DNA of 64,000 nucleotides from an uncultured Arthrobacter sp. (GTDB taxonomy: Bacteria > Actinomycetota > Actinomycetes > Actinomycetales > Micrococcaceae). The position numbers and the translations under genes are program-made. Positions 52,628-61,150 of this stretch are shown here, piece after piece. The number at the start of each line of letters is the position of its first letter. Positions within the stretch are counted from its first letter, which is position 1. The DNA lies in the NCBI RefSeq assembly GCF_947495145.1, contig NZ_CANLXP010000004.1, positions 62,001-126,000 of the forward strand. Reading direction: 5' to 3'. Below the pieces are notes generated by a model. It searched no databases. It was not told the DNA's origin and worked only from the letters and a program-made list of their open reading frames with translations.

Positions 52628-53691
52628 CGGCTGGGCGGCACCGAGTGGATGAGCGATACAACCCGGGTCAGCACCTCAGGATCCGCATCCGGCGGGACAC
52701 CGTGGCCAAGGTTGACAACGTGGCCCGGCGCCGATGAGCCGGCTTCCAGCACTGCCCTTATATGCGCCTCCAGAACCTCCCAGGGTGCCGAGAGCAGTGC
52801 CGGGTCGATATTGCCCTGCAATGCAACGGTCCCGCCGAGCCGCCGGTTCGCTTCGTCGAGCGGAAGCCGGTAGTCCACCCCCACGACGTCGACGCCGACG
52901 TCGCGCATAGCCACCAACAGCTCCGAGGTGCCCGTGCCGAAATGCACGAGGGGCGCGCCGAGGTGGCGCACGTGGTCGAGGGCACGGGACGACGCCGGCG
53001 CAACGTGCTCGACATAGTCCGCCAGTCCCAGCGAACCCGCCCAGGAATCAAATAGCTGGCCGGCGCTGGCACCGGCTTCGAGCTGTGCCTGCAGGAACCG
53101 GCCGGAGGCGTCTGCCGCCCACTCGGTGAGTGCCCGCCAGACGGCGGGGTCGGCGTGCATCATTGTGCGCGGGCCGAGGTGGTCGCGGGAAGGCTTCCCC
53201 TCGACCATGTAGGCGGCGAGCGTGAACGGCGCTCCTGCGAAACCGATCAGCGGCGTGCTCCCGAGTTCGGCGACCGTACGCGCCACAGCCTCGCGAATGG
53301 GATCCAGTGCGCGGTCGGTCAGCTCGGGCAGCGCTGCGACGTCCGCTGCGCTGCGGATGGGGCTTCCCAGCACCGGTCCGACACCTGGCACAATGTCCAC
53401 ATCCACTCCGGCAAGCTTGAGCGGGATCACGATATCGGAGAAGAAGATGGCAGCATCGACCTGGTGCCGCCGGACCGGCTGCAGGGTGATCTCAGCGGCC
53501 ATGGCGGGGTCAAGGCAGGCGTCAAGCATTGCGGTTCCCTCGCGGAGCGCCCGGTACTCGGGCAGGGAGCGTCCAGCCTGGCGCATGAACCAGACCGGCC
53601 GGCGGGAAGGCGTCTTGCCCCGGTACGCCTGAATGAGCGGAGACTCCGTCGTCGTGCCGTCCATGAGGGGGTGCGTTGCGCTGAGGGTCAT
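52624..53691 (-). CDS. hemE: Uroporphyrinogen decarboxylase HemE
   Basis: A 355-residue TIM-barrel enzyme making coproporphyrinogen III. Marks: RRPVWFMRQAGRSLPEYR near residue 30, FFSDIVIPLKLAGVDV with the catalytic Asp, FAGAPFTLAAYMVEG, and NLGHGVPPDADPE at the C-terminus. Start ATG 53691, 6 nt after CAGAAT, with no ribosome binding site. It is the first gene of hemE-cgoX-chdC-cpfC-hemC-hemD-hemB-hemL and is divergent from hemA. Confidence 0.96.
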   Translation of the reverse strand: MTLSATHPLMDGTTTESPLIQAYRGKTPSRRPVWFMRQAGRSLPEYRALREGTAMLDACLDPAMAAEITLQPVRRHQVDAAIFFSDIVIPLKLAGVDVDIVPGVGPVLGSPIRSAADVAALPELTDRALDPIREAVARTVAELGSTPLIGFAGAPFTLAAYMVEGKPSRDHLGPRTMMHADPAVWRALTEWAADASGRFLQAQLEAGASAGQLFDSWAGSLGLADYVEHVAPASSRALDHVRHLGAPLVHFGTGTSELLVAMRDVGVDVVGVDYRLPLDEANRRLGGTVALQGNIDPALLSAPWEVLEAHIRAVLEAGSSAPGHVVNLGHGVPPDADPEVLTRVVSLIHSVPPSR

Positions 53692-53895
53692 AAGTCGATT
53701 CTGCCGAAGTTCGACCCGCTTGGATAACTGCACCGATCCGTGGTGGTCGAAATCACCTTCCGCTGTGCCTCTTCCCAAGCCGGCCAAACACCCCGGATCC
53801 GCTCAATAACGCGGATTCTGTTGACCGAAACAGCCGTCCAGCTTAGGTGTGCCTATTAGGGTTCGGGTGCCCGTTTTGGCTATGCTGGGAGGGCT
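53692..53895. promoter_or_regulatory. Divergent hemE-hemA promoter region
   Basis: 204 nt. Minus strand: CAGAAT (53698-53703), 6 nt before the hemE ATG. Plus strand: TATGCT (53881-53886), 9 nt before the hemA GTG, and a TTGACC (53821-53826) too far from it for a simple promoter. An inverted repeat ATCCGC (53797-53802)/GCGGAT (53811-53816), 8-nt spacer, sits between the two promoters and could bind a shared regulator. Confidence 0.45.
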
Positions 53896-55218
53896 GTGAA
53901 CTACTTTTCCCTGGTTGCAACCCACTCGGATATCGATCTGGAGACCGTCGCCCGACTCAGTGTCGGGGCGTCCCAGGTCGCTTCGTCCGCGCTGCAGGAC
54001 AGTTCGGCACTCAACGGAGCCGTAACCCTGGCGACCTGCAACCGCTTTGAAATCTACGGTGAGGCCGCTTCCGAAGCCGACATCGAGGCCGCCCGCTCCT
54101 CGCTCATCGCAGCAATCAGCAACGAGTCCGGGCTCCCCAAGAGCAAGGTGTCAGGATCCTTCTCCACCCTCACCGGACAGGACGTACCGCGCCACTTGTT
54201 CAGCGTCAGTGCCGGGCTGGATTCCGCCGTCGTCGGTGAACGGGAGATTGCGGGCCAGGTGCGGCGCGCGCTCGTTGAATCCCAGGGCGTGGGAACCGCC
54301 AGCGGCGGGCTCGTGCGGCTCTTTCAGGCAGCCTCGCGCACTGCCCGTGATGTAGGGGCCCAGACTGCTCTCGGTGCGCGCGGCCGCTCGATTGTCTCCG
54401 TCGCGCTTGATCTGGCAGCGGATCTCTCCAGCACCCGCGAGCTCGCGGAGAAGTCAGTGGTCGTTTTCGGAACCGGCGCCTATGCGGGTGCCACCATGGC
54501 CCTCCTTCGGGAGCGTGGCTGCACCGACATCTGCGTCTACTCTCCATCCGGAAGGGCTGAGAGCTTCGTCGCCACACGGGGCGGAACTGCACTGACCGAC
54601 GAAACACTGCCCGCAGCGCTCACCAAGGCCGATGTGGTGATCGGCTGCAGTGGCAGCGAGCGGCGTGTCAGCGCCGAGGATATCCGTCAGCTGCGGCAAG
54701 GCATTGACCGCACTCTTGTGATCGTCGATCTTGCGCTGAACCACGATTTCGATCCGGAAGTCGACTGGGTGGAAAACGTCGAGCTCATCACCCTGGAATC
54801 CGTGCGTCTGGCCGCGCCGGAAGAGCAGGCCGAATCACTTCGTCAGGCAGGCGAGCTGGTAACCGACGCCGCCAAGTCTTTCCAGGAGCAAGCCAACTCG
54901 CGATCTGTGGATGCGGCCATCGTCGCGTTGCGCAAGCACACCCAGCAAGTGCTCGACGCCGAGATGAGCCGGGTTCGCGCACAGCACGGGTGCACTGCCG
55001 CGGCGGAGGAAGTCGAGTTTGCCCTGCGCCGAATGGTTCGCCAACTGCTGCATGTCCCCACTGTCCGTGCGCGGCAGCTGGCAGCCGAGGGCCGCCAGGA
55101 AGACTACACGGCGGCTCTTGAGGCACTGTACGGAATTGAACCGGACGACGGCGTTGCGCCGCTTGCACAATCGTGCCCCGTCCACGAGGTGAGCGAGCCA
55201 CGCACAGGCACTGCCTGA
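53896..55218 (+). CDS. hemA: Glutamyl-tRNA reductase HemA
   Basis: A 440-residue enzyme reducing Glu-tRNA to glutamate-1-semialdehyde, the committed and usually regulated step. The active-site cysteine is in [12 protein letters not shown]; the substrate segment is [22 protein letters not shown]; the NADPH domain starts [13 protein letters not shown]; the dimerisation helix ends [25 protein letters not shown] 53896 follows GGGAGGG (53887-53893) at short spacing. Divergent from hemE. The stop lies in a 14-bp tandem duplication. Confidence 0.96.
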   Translation: MNYFSLVATHSDIDLETVARLSVGASQVASSALQDSSALNGAVTLATCNRFEIYGEAASEADIEAARSSLIAAISNESGLPKSKVSGSFSTLTGQDVPRHLFSVSAGLDSAVVGEREIAGQVRRALVESQGVGTASGGLVRLFQAASRTARDVGAQTALGARGRSIVSVALDLAADLSSTRELAEKSVVVFGTGAYAGATMALLRERGCTDICVYSPSGRAESFVATRGGTALTDETLPAALTKADVVIGCSGSERRVSAEDIRQLRQGIDRTLVIVDLALNHDFDPEVDWVENVELITLESVRLAAPEEQAESLRQAGELVTDAAKSFQEQANSRSVDAAIVALRKHTQQVLDAEMSRVRAQHGCTAAAEEVEFALRRMVRQLLHVPTVRARQLAAEGRQEDYTAALEALYGIEPDDGVAPLAQSCPVHEVSEPRTGTA

Positions 55219-55238
55219 GCAGCGCTGCCTGAGCAGCG
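55211..55238. repeat. Perfect 14-bp tandem duplication carrying the hemA stop codon
   Basis: CTGCCTGAGCAGCG occurs at 55211-55224 and 55225-55238. The first copy contains the TGA stop (55216-55218). Confidence 0.95.
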
Positions 55239-55290
55239 AGCGGCGTGCGGCGAGCGGCGGTGCAGCATCCTGCTACAGCAGAAGGCCGCG

Positions 55291-56481
55291 TCAGTACACC
55301 GGCTTTTCCGGTTCGACGTCGCGGACCCATTGCAAAATTCCGCCCTCCACGTTGTAAACCTGCTGCGCACCGTGTTCGCGCAGATACCGGACCACGTTGG
55401 CAGACCGGGTACCCGCCTTGCAATGGACGTAGATCTCACGCTCAGGGTCGAGCTCCGTCTCACCGGTGAGGATCCGGTTCTGGGGCACCAGGGTGGCGCC
55501 TTCGATGCGGACGATGTCGTACTCTCCAGGCTCCCGCACGTCGATCAGGTCAAAGTCCCGCGTTCCCGTGGCACGCTCCTGAAGCAGTTCCTCGAGACGC
55601 CCGGCGGTGACCGTGGGGAGCTCGTCCCCTTCCTGAGTTACAGCCGGTTTGAGACCGCAGAACGCTTCGTAGTCGGAGAGTTCGGTGATCGGAGCGGCGG
55701 AGGGGTCACGGCGCACGCGCAGTTCCCGCCACGTCATGTCGAGCGCATTGAAAATCAGTACGCGGCCGAGGAGGGATGATCCGATACCCGTGATCAGCTT
55801 GATCGCCTCATTAACCATGACCGAGCCGATCTGCGCGCACAGGACGCCGAGCACGCCGCCCTCTGCGCAGGAAGGAACGGCCCCGGGCGGCGGTGCTTCC
55901 GGGTACAGGTCTCGATAGCTGGGGCCGCCGACCGATGGCTTGGGCCAGAACACGCTCACCTGCCCGTCGAAGCGCAGGATGGAACCCCAGACGTACGGTT
56001 TGCCGAGGATTTCAGCGGCGTCGCTTACCAGATACCGGGTGGCGAAATTATCGGTTCCGTCCAGGATCAGGTCATAGCCGGCGAAAATATCGAGGACGTT
56101 GCTGGTATCCAGCCGCACCTCGTGCCGAATCACCGAGACATGCGGGTTGAGGTCTGCGATGCTCTGCGCAGCCGAGCTTGCTTTGCTCTGGCCAACATTG
56201 CCCACTCCATGAATCACCTGGCGCTGCAGATTGGTGACGTCGACGACGTCGTCATCCACAATCCCCAGAGTTCCAACGCCGGCAGCGGCCAGGTACAGGA
56301 GCGCCGGTGAGCCGAGGCCGCCCGCACCGATCACCAGTACCCGAGCGTTTTTGAGCCGCTTTTGAGCCAGGAGGCCGAACTCCGGAAGGATCAGGTGGCG
56401 GGAGTACCGCTCCGTCTCCTCCCTGCTCAGCTCGGCATGCGGCTCCACCAACGGACCGGGAGAAGGAGTCAAAGAACTCAT
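55291..56481 (-). CDS. moeZ: Adenylyltransferase/sulfurtransferase MoeZ (MoeB/ThiF plus rhodanese)
   Basis: A 396-residue two-domain protein. The E1-like domain has YSRHLILPEFGLLAQKRL, VLVIGAGGLGSPALLYLAAAG (ATP site), VDVTNLQRQV and LDGTDNFATRYLV; the rhodanese domain near residue 300 onward has FDLIDVREPGEYDI and the persulfide cysteine in YVHCKAGTRSANV. It adenylates the C-terminal Gly-Gly of small sulfur carriers (MoaD, CysO, possibly ThiS) and thiocarboxylates them. No separate thiF is seen beside thiSG, so this gene, about 2.2 kb away, is a candidate partner. ATG 56481. Rv3206c is the mycobacterial equivalent. Confidence 0.93.
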   Translation of the reverse strand: MSSLTPSPGPLVEPHAELSREETERYSRHLILPEFGLLAQKRLKNARVLVIGAGGLGSPALLYLAAAGVGTLGIVDDDVVDVTNLQRQVIHGVGNVGQSKASSAAQSIADLNPHVSVIRHEVRLDTSNVLDIFAGYDLILDGTDNFATRYLVSDAAEILGKPYVWGSILRFDGQVSVFWPKPSVGGPSYRDLYPEAPPPGAVPSCAEGGVLGVLCAQIGSVMVNEAIKLITGIGSSLLGRVLIFNALDMTWRELRVRRDPSAAPITELSDYEAFCGLKPAVTQEGDELPTVTAGRLEELLQERATGTRDFDLIDVREPGEYDIVRIEGATLVPQNRILTGETELDPEREIYVHCKAGTRSANVVRYLREHGAQQVYNVEGGILQWVRDVEPEKPVY

Positions 56482-56663
56482 GCTTCAATCTATGCCCACT
56501 TTTGCCGTCCCGCGCAATGTACGGAACGACTCGTGCGGCACGGCACAACCGGAGAAGATTCTGCCCGCCGACGTTGGACTGCGCGGGTAGACTGGAAAAC
56601 CCTGCTGCCCCGGCGGCGAGAACGCAAATCCATCACCAGACACACAACCGAAAGCCTGGACAC

Positions 56664-57284
56664 GTGAGCTCAGAGGCAACGGCAAGCGGAAAGGCCACAC
56701 GGCTGCCGCGGGACGAGCGACGGCGGCAGTTACTGGGCGCGGCGCACGAAGTGTTCGTTGCCAACGGGTATCACGGTGCGGCAATGGATGAGATCGCCGA
56801 AGTCGCCCATGTCAGCAAGCCTGTGCTGTACCAGCACTTTCCCGGTAAGAGAGAGCTGTACCTGGCACTGCTGGAGAGCCATCTGGCCTCACTGACCGAG
56901 CTGCTGGTGGAGGCGCTGCGGTCAACCTCCGACAACAAGCTGCGTGTCCAGGCGACGATGCGGGCTTATTTCCAGTTCATCGCGCAGGACAGTCAGGCGC
57001 ACCGCATCGTGTTTGAGTCGGACCTGAACAACGACCCTGATGTCAGCCGGCGCCTTGAGGCTTTCAACGCACATTTCGCGGATCAGATTGCCGGCGTCAT
57101 CTCCGGCGACACAAGACTTTCGCATCTCGAGGCCACCCTGTTGGGGCGGGCGATGGCCGGTATGGCCCAGGTAAGTGCGCGCTATTGGCTTGAGACGGAT
57201 GGCAGTCTGGACATCGATGCGGCCAGTGAGCTGGTCTACCGTTTAGCTTGGCGCGGAATTAGTCGGTTTCCCAAGGAAATGTGA
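56664..57284 (+). CDS. TetR family transcriptional regulator
   Basis: A 206-residue regulator. The DNA-binding helix-turn-helix is QLLGAAHEVFVANGYHGAAM then VAHVSKPVLYQHFPGKRELY, residues about 22-63; the C-terminal helices form the ligand domain. The wording of the DNA-binding part closely resembles M. tuberculosis Rv3208, also next to moeZ and a DUF3107 gene. GTG 56664 is the start. Its targets are unknown; it is divergent from moeZ. Confidence 0.92.
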   Translation: MSSEATASGKATRLPRDERRRQLLGAAHEVFVANGYHGAAMDEIAEVAHVSKPVLYQHFPGKRELYLALLESHLASLTELLVEALRSTSDNKLRVQATMRAYFQFIAQDSQAHRIVFESDLNNDPDVSRRLEAFNAHFADQIAGVISGDTRLSHLEATLLGRAMAGMAQVSARYWLETDGSLDIDAASELVYRLAWRGISRFPKEM

Positions 57285-57363
57285 GTTACATTTCCCTTAG
57301 TCGGGTGGGGTCACGCAATGTGCGCCCTCGAAATCACCTGTTCGTCAATGAAAGGCTTTAGCT

Positions 57364-57588
57364 GTGGAGATCAAGATCGGCGTCCAGAACGTTAACCGCG
57401 AGATTGTGCTGGAATCCAACCAGACGGCGGACGAGGTGGCCGATGTCGTCAGCAAAGCCATGAACGGCGGCGCAGAGCTCCGGTTGACCGATGCCAAAGG
57501 ACGCCAGGTAATTGTTCCCTCCGGCGTTCTCGGGTACGTGGAAATTGGCGAAAGCGAATCCCGCCGCATCGGATTCGGCGCTCTCTGA
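57364..57588 (+). CDS. DUF3107 small protein
   Basis: A 74-residue protein with the DUF3107 pattern: EIKIGVQNVNREIVLES, then TADEVADVVSKAM and a C-terminal VIVPSGVLGYVEIG. It is short, soluble, probably beta-rich. GTG 57364 with AAAGG upstream. The tetR-DUF3107 pair is conserved in actinobacteria (Rv3208-Rv3208A). Function unknown. Confidence 0.88.
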   Translation: MEIKIGVQNVNREIVLESNQTADEVADVVSKAMNGGAELRLTDAKGRQVIVPSGVLGYVEIGESESRRIGFGAL

Positions 57589-57604
57589 CCGAGCGGGTAC
57601 CCCA

Positions 57605-57910
57605 ATGGTTTCGCTGATAGTAGTCTCCGGCGTCGCCATCTCCATCGGGTTCCTCGTGTGGTTCGCCGACCGCCGGCATCACCGCTATGGCATGCTGCTG
57701 CTTCCGGCCACGTGTCTCTGCGCGGCCCTGATCCTGTGGGTCATCCTCCAATTTGCAGGGCTGGGCTACCATCCAGATCTGTTCTGGCTGGCCTGGCTTC
57801 TGCCGCTTGTTGTGTCGTCCGCCATCACGATCGCAGCCGCCTGGTGGTTCGGGCGTCACCGTGAGCAGGCGGACGCCGAGGCCATGACCGCGATCCTGAA
57901 GCGGCGTTGA
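57605..57910 (+). CDS. Small membrane protein of unknown function
   Basis: A 101-residue protein with three predicted helices: MVSLIVVSGVAISIGFLVWF, MLLLPATCLCAALILWVIL and LFWLAWLLPLVVSSAITIAA, followed by a charged end (WFGRHREQADAEAM). ATG 57605 is 16 nt after the DUF3107 stop, so the two may be co-transcribed. I do not recognise the family. Its stop is 4 nt from the convergent thiG stop. Confidence 0.75.
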   Translation: MVSLIVVSGVAISIGFLVWFADRRHHRYGMLLLPATCLCAALILWVILQFAGLGYHPDLFWLAWLLPLVVSSAITIAAAWWFGRHREQADAEAMTAILKRR

Positions 57911-57914
57911 TCCG

Positions 57915-58937
<1,023 letters not shown>

Positions 58938-58950
<13 letters not shown>

Positions 58951-60080
58951 GATTGTCCTTCCTCGAATCGGTTGGGCCTGTACCGTTCAAGGCCCAGTGG
59001 AGCGGGTTTGCCTTCCAGCAGGTCTACGCAGGCGGACGCAGCAGCCGGTGTCAGGAGCACGCCGTGGCGGAAGAATCCCGTGGCAATGCTGAGTCCCTCG
59101 ACATCCGGTACGGCACCGAGCAGGGGTGCGTTGTCCGGCGTACCGGGCCGGGCGCGGCACAGCACTTCCTCAAGTTCGAGCTCGGCAACAGCCGGAATAA
59201 GCTGCTGGGCGTCACGCAACAACTGATAGACGCCGCCTGCTGACACCGCGCTGCTGCCGTCCTCGCGCATTGTTGCTCCAACGACGACGGTTCCGTCATC
59301 TCTGGGGACTACATAAACGGCAGAACCACGCACCAGCCCCCGGACCGTATGAGTGAGCAGGGGCCGCAGGGCAGCCGGAACGCGCAGGCGAAGGATGTCG
59401 CCGTAAACGGGCCGCAGCGGAAGCCTGCACGGCAGGCCGGTGAGATCTGCTGCCGCGAGTCCGTTCGCAACGATGGTGACGCCGGCAGTGAGGACTTCGC
59501 CGCTCTCAAGAACCACACCCGTCACCCGGTCGCCGGTCCGCTCAATTCCGGACGCTCGCGCCGATACCAGTTGGCCCATTGAGGTCACAGCCTTCAGCAG
59601 GGCTGCGGCGAGCCTCCGGGGATCCACCTGATGATCCTCGGCAGCAAGGAATGCCGCCGTCACTGCTGGACCGATCATCGGCTCGGACCGGCGCACCTGA
59701 CGAAGGGAGACTTGTTCGACCGACAGGGAGTTGAGCGTCTGCACCTCCTGGAGGTCAGCAAGAGCCCTGCGATCCGCGCCGTCGAAGGCCAGCACAATGG
59801 TTCCGGTCTTGCGGTAGCCGGAATCCATTCCTGCCCAGGCCAGAGAGTCAAGAAATTCGGGGTAGCGGGAGGCAGAGTCGAGTGTGAGCCGGAGGAGATG
59901 CTCCTCGCGATAGTGAAGCTCGCTGGCCGGGGCGATCATGCCCGCTGCTGCGTGTGTGGCACCTGTGCCGGGAGCCGGATCCACCACTGTAACGGTGTGT
60001 CCTCTGCGGATCGCTTCCCACGCAATTCCGAGGCCTACGATTCCGCCGCCGATAACGGCGACATCCACCTCTGTTCCCAC
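58938..60080 (-). CDS. thiO: Glycine oxidase ThiO
   Basis: A 380-residue FAD-dependent amine oxidase supplying dehydroglycine for the thiazole. FAD site: VAVIGGGIVGLGIAWEAIRRG; then ATHAAAGMIAPASE, VVPRDDGTVVVGATMREDG, and CRARPGTPDNAPLLG with a C-terminal ATGFFRHGVLLTP, all usual for ThiO. GTG 60080 follows AAGGA at 6 nt. It is the first gene behind the TPP riboswitch. Confidence 0.94.
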
Positions 60081-60091
60081 CAGGAGTCCTT

Positions 60092-60227
60092 CCCTACGCC
60101 GGCATGATCCGGATCAGGTTCGTTGTTCTCACAACGCGGTCGGCGTCGAACGCCCTCTCAGCCGATGTGGCGGATCCGGTGGTTTCCGGACGCGGCACGG
60201 CTCCCGCAGTACCCCCTTATTGTAGGG
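60092..60227 (-). ncRNA. TPP riboswitch controlling thiO-thiS-thiG
   Basis: On the minus strand the P1 helix pairs CCCTAC (60222-60227) with GTAGGG (60092-60097). Between them are the conserved GGCTGAGAGGG (around 60153-60163) and GAACCTGATCCGGATCATGCC (in parts, 60100-60123) of the THI element, with a variable P3 arm. It ends 12 nt before the thiO start and overlaps no gene, so control probably acts on translation start. RF00059 is the family. Confidence 0.95.
60218..60223 (+). promoter_or_regulatory. Candidate leaderless -10 of thiE inside the riboswitch DNA
   Basis: TATTGT on the plus strand, 6 nt before ATG 60230; it overlaps the 5' P1 strand of the divergent TPP riboswitch. Confidence 0.5.
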
Positions 60228-60229
60228 GT

Positions 60230-60880
60230 ATGCAACTCGCCGCCGCCCGCCTTTACCTGTGCACCGATTCGAGAGCGCAAAAGCAGGACTTCGCCGATTT
60301 CATCGACGCCGCCTTCGCCGGCGGCGTCGACATCATCCAGTTGAGGGACAAGTCTCTGGAAGCCGCGCAGGAACTTGAGCTGCTCGAGGTGCTGCGAGCG
60401 TCGGCCGTTTCCCACGGAAAGCTGTGGGCGGTGAACGACCGAGCGGACATCGCTGCCATCAGCGGCGCACCGGTGCTGCATGTGGGCCAGCGGGACCTCC
60501 CGCCGGCCCTGGCGCTGCCGTTCCTGCACGACGGCGGCGCTATCGGTCTGTCGACGCACTCACCCACCCAGGTGAACGGTGCTGCAGCAAACGACGACGT
60601 CGGATACTTCTGTACCGGTCCGATCTGGGCCACCCCCACCAAACCGGGTCGGGACGCCGTCGGGCTGGAGCTGGTGAAGGAGGCGGCCCGGTTGGAAGCG
60701 TCGCAGGTCGAGAAGGGGATAGCGTTCAAACCGTGGTTCGCCATCGGCGGGATCGACCTCCAGAATGTGGACGAGGTGGTTGCGGCCGGCGCGGGGCGCG
60801 TCGTCGTTGTGCGCGCCATTACCGAAGCTGACGATCCGCAGGAGGCGGCAGCGAAGATCCGGGCGCAACTTCCCGCGTAG
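60230..60880 (+). CDS. thiE: Thiamine-phosphate synthase ThiE
   Basis: A 216-residue TIM-barrel enzyme joining HMP-PP and thiazole phosphate. Marks: [80 protein letters not shown] and FAIGGID; all catalytic regions are present. ATG 60230 is 3 nt outside the riboswitch boundary and has TATTGT 6 nt upstream, so the mRNA may be leaderless. It is not itself downstream of the riboswitch RNA. Confidence 0.95.
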   Translation: MQLAAARLYLCTDSRAQKQDFADFIDAAFAGGVDIIQLRDKSLEAAQELELLEVLRASAVSHGKLWAVNDRADIAAISGAPVLHVGQRDLPPALALPFLHDGGAIGLSTHSPTQVNGAAANDDVGYFCTGPIWATPTKPGRDAVGLELVKEAARLEASQVEKGIAFKPWFAIGGIDLQNVDEVVAAGAGRVVVVRAITEADDPQEAAAKIRAQLPA

Positions 60881-60895
60881 CTATTTCGCCAAGCG

Positions 60896-61150
60896 CCTCA
60901 GCACGACTCCTGCGGCATCGCCGATGATCAGGGCTGTGCCGATGATCAAGGTGGCGCCGTCACTCAGGGCAGCGCCCTTGGCCTGGGCGGTGCCGTTGGT
61001 CAGGGTGGCGCCGTTACTTCGGGCATCGCCGTTGATCAAGGCTGTGCCGAGGGCCAGGGTGACGCCGTTACTTCGGGCATCGCCGTTGATCAAGGCTGTG
61101 CCGAGGGCCAGGGTGACGCCGTGGCCAAGGGCGGCGCCGTTGGCCACGGT
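60896..61150. repeat. Nested 54-nt / 18-nt tandem array at the HNH gene 3' end
   Basis: Units of 54 nt start at 60896 (diverged), 60950 (diverged), 61004, 61058 and 61112 (partial). 61004 and 61058 are nearly identical. Each unit is three 18-nt sub-repeats. The HNH stop codon (61090-61092) lies inside the fourth unit. On the minus strand a second frame is open throughout, from 61402 to 60881, and reads as a strict G-x5 hexapeptide repeat such as GVTLAL, GTALIN, GDARSN. No unique spacers lie between units. Confidence 0.9.

Noticed and set aside
60230-60880. thiE under control of the TPP riboswitch
   Set aside because: The aptamer RNA is on the minus strand and points away from thiE; thiE lies upstream of the riboswitch 5' end.
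60896-61150. Tandem array as a CRISPR
   Set aside because: Units of 54 nt follow one another with no unique spacers and are made of 18-nt sub-repeats; no cas genes nearby.
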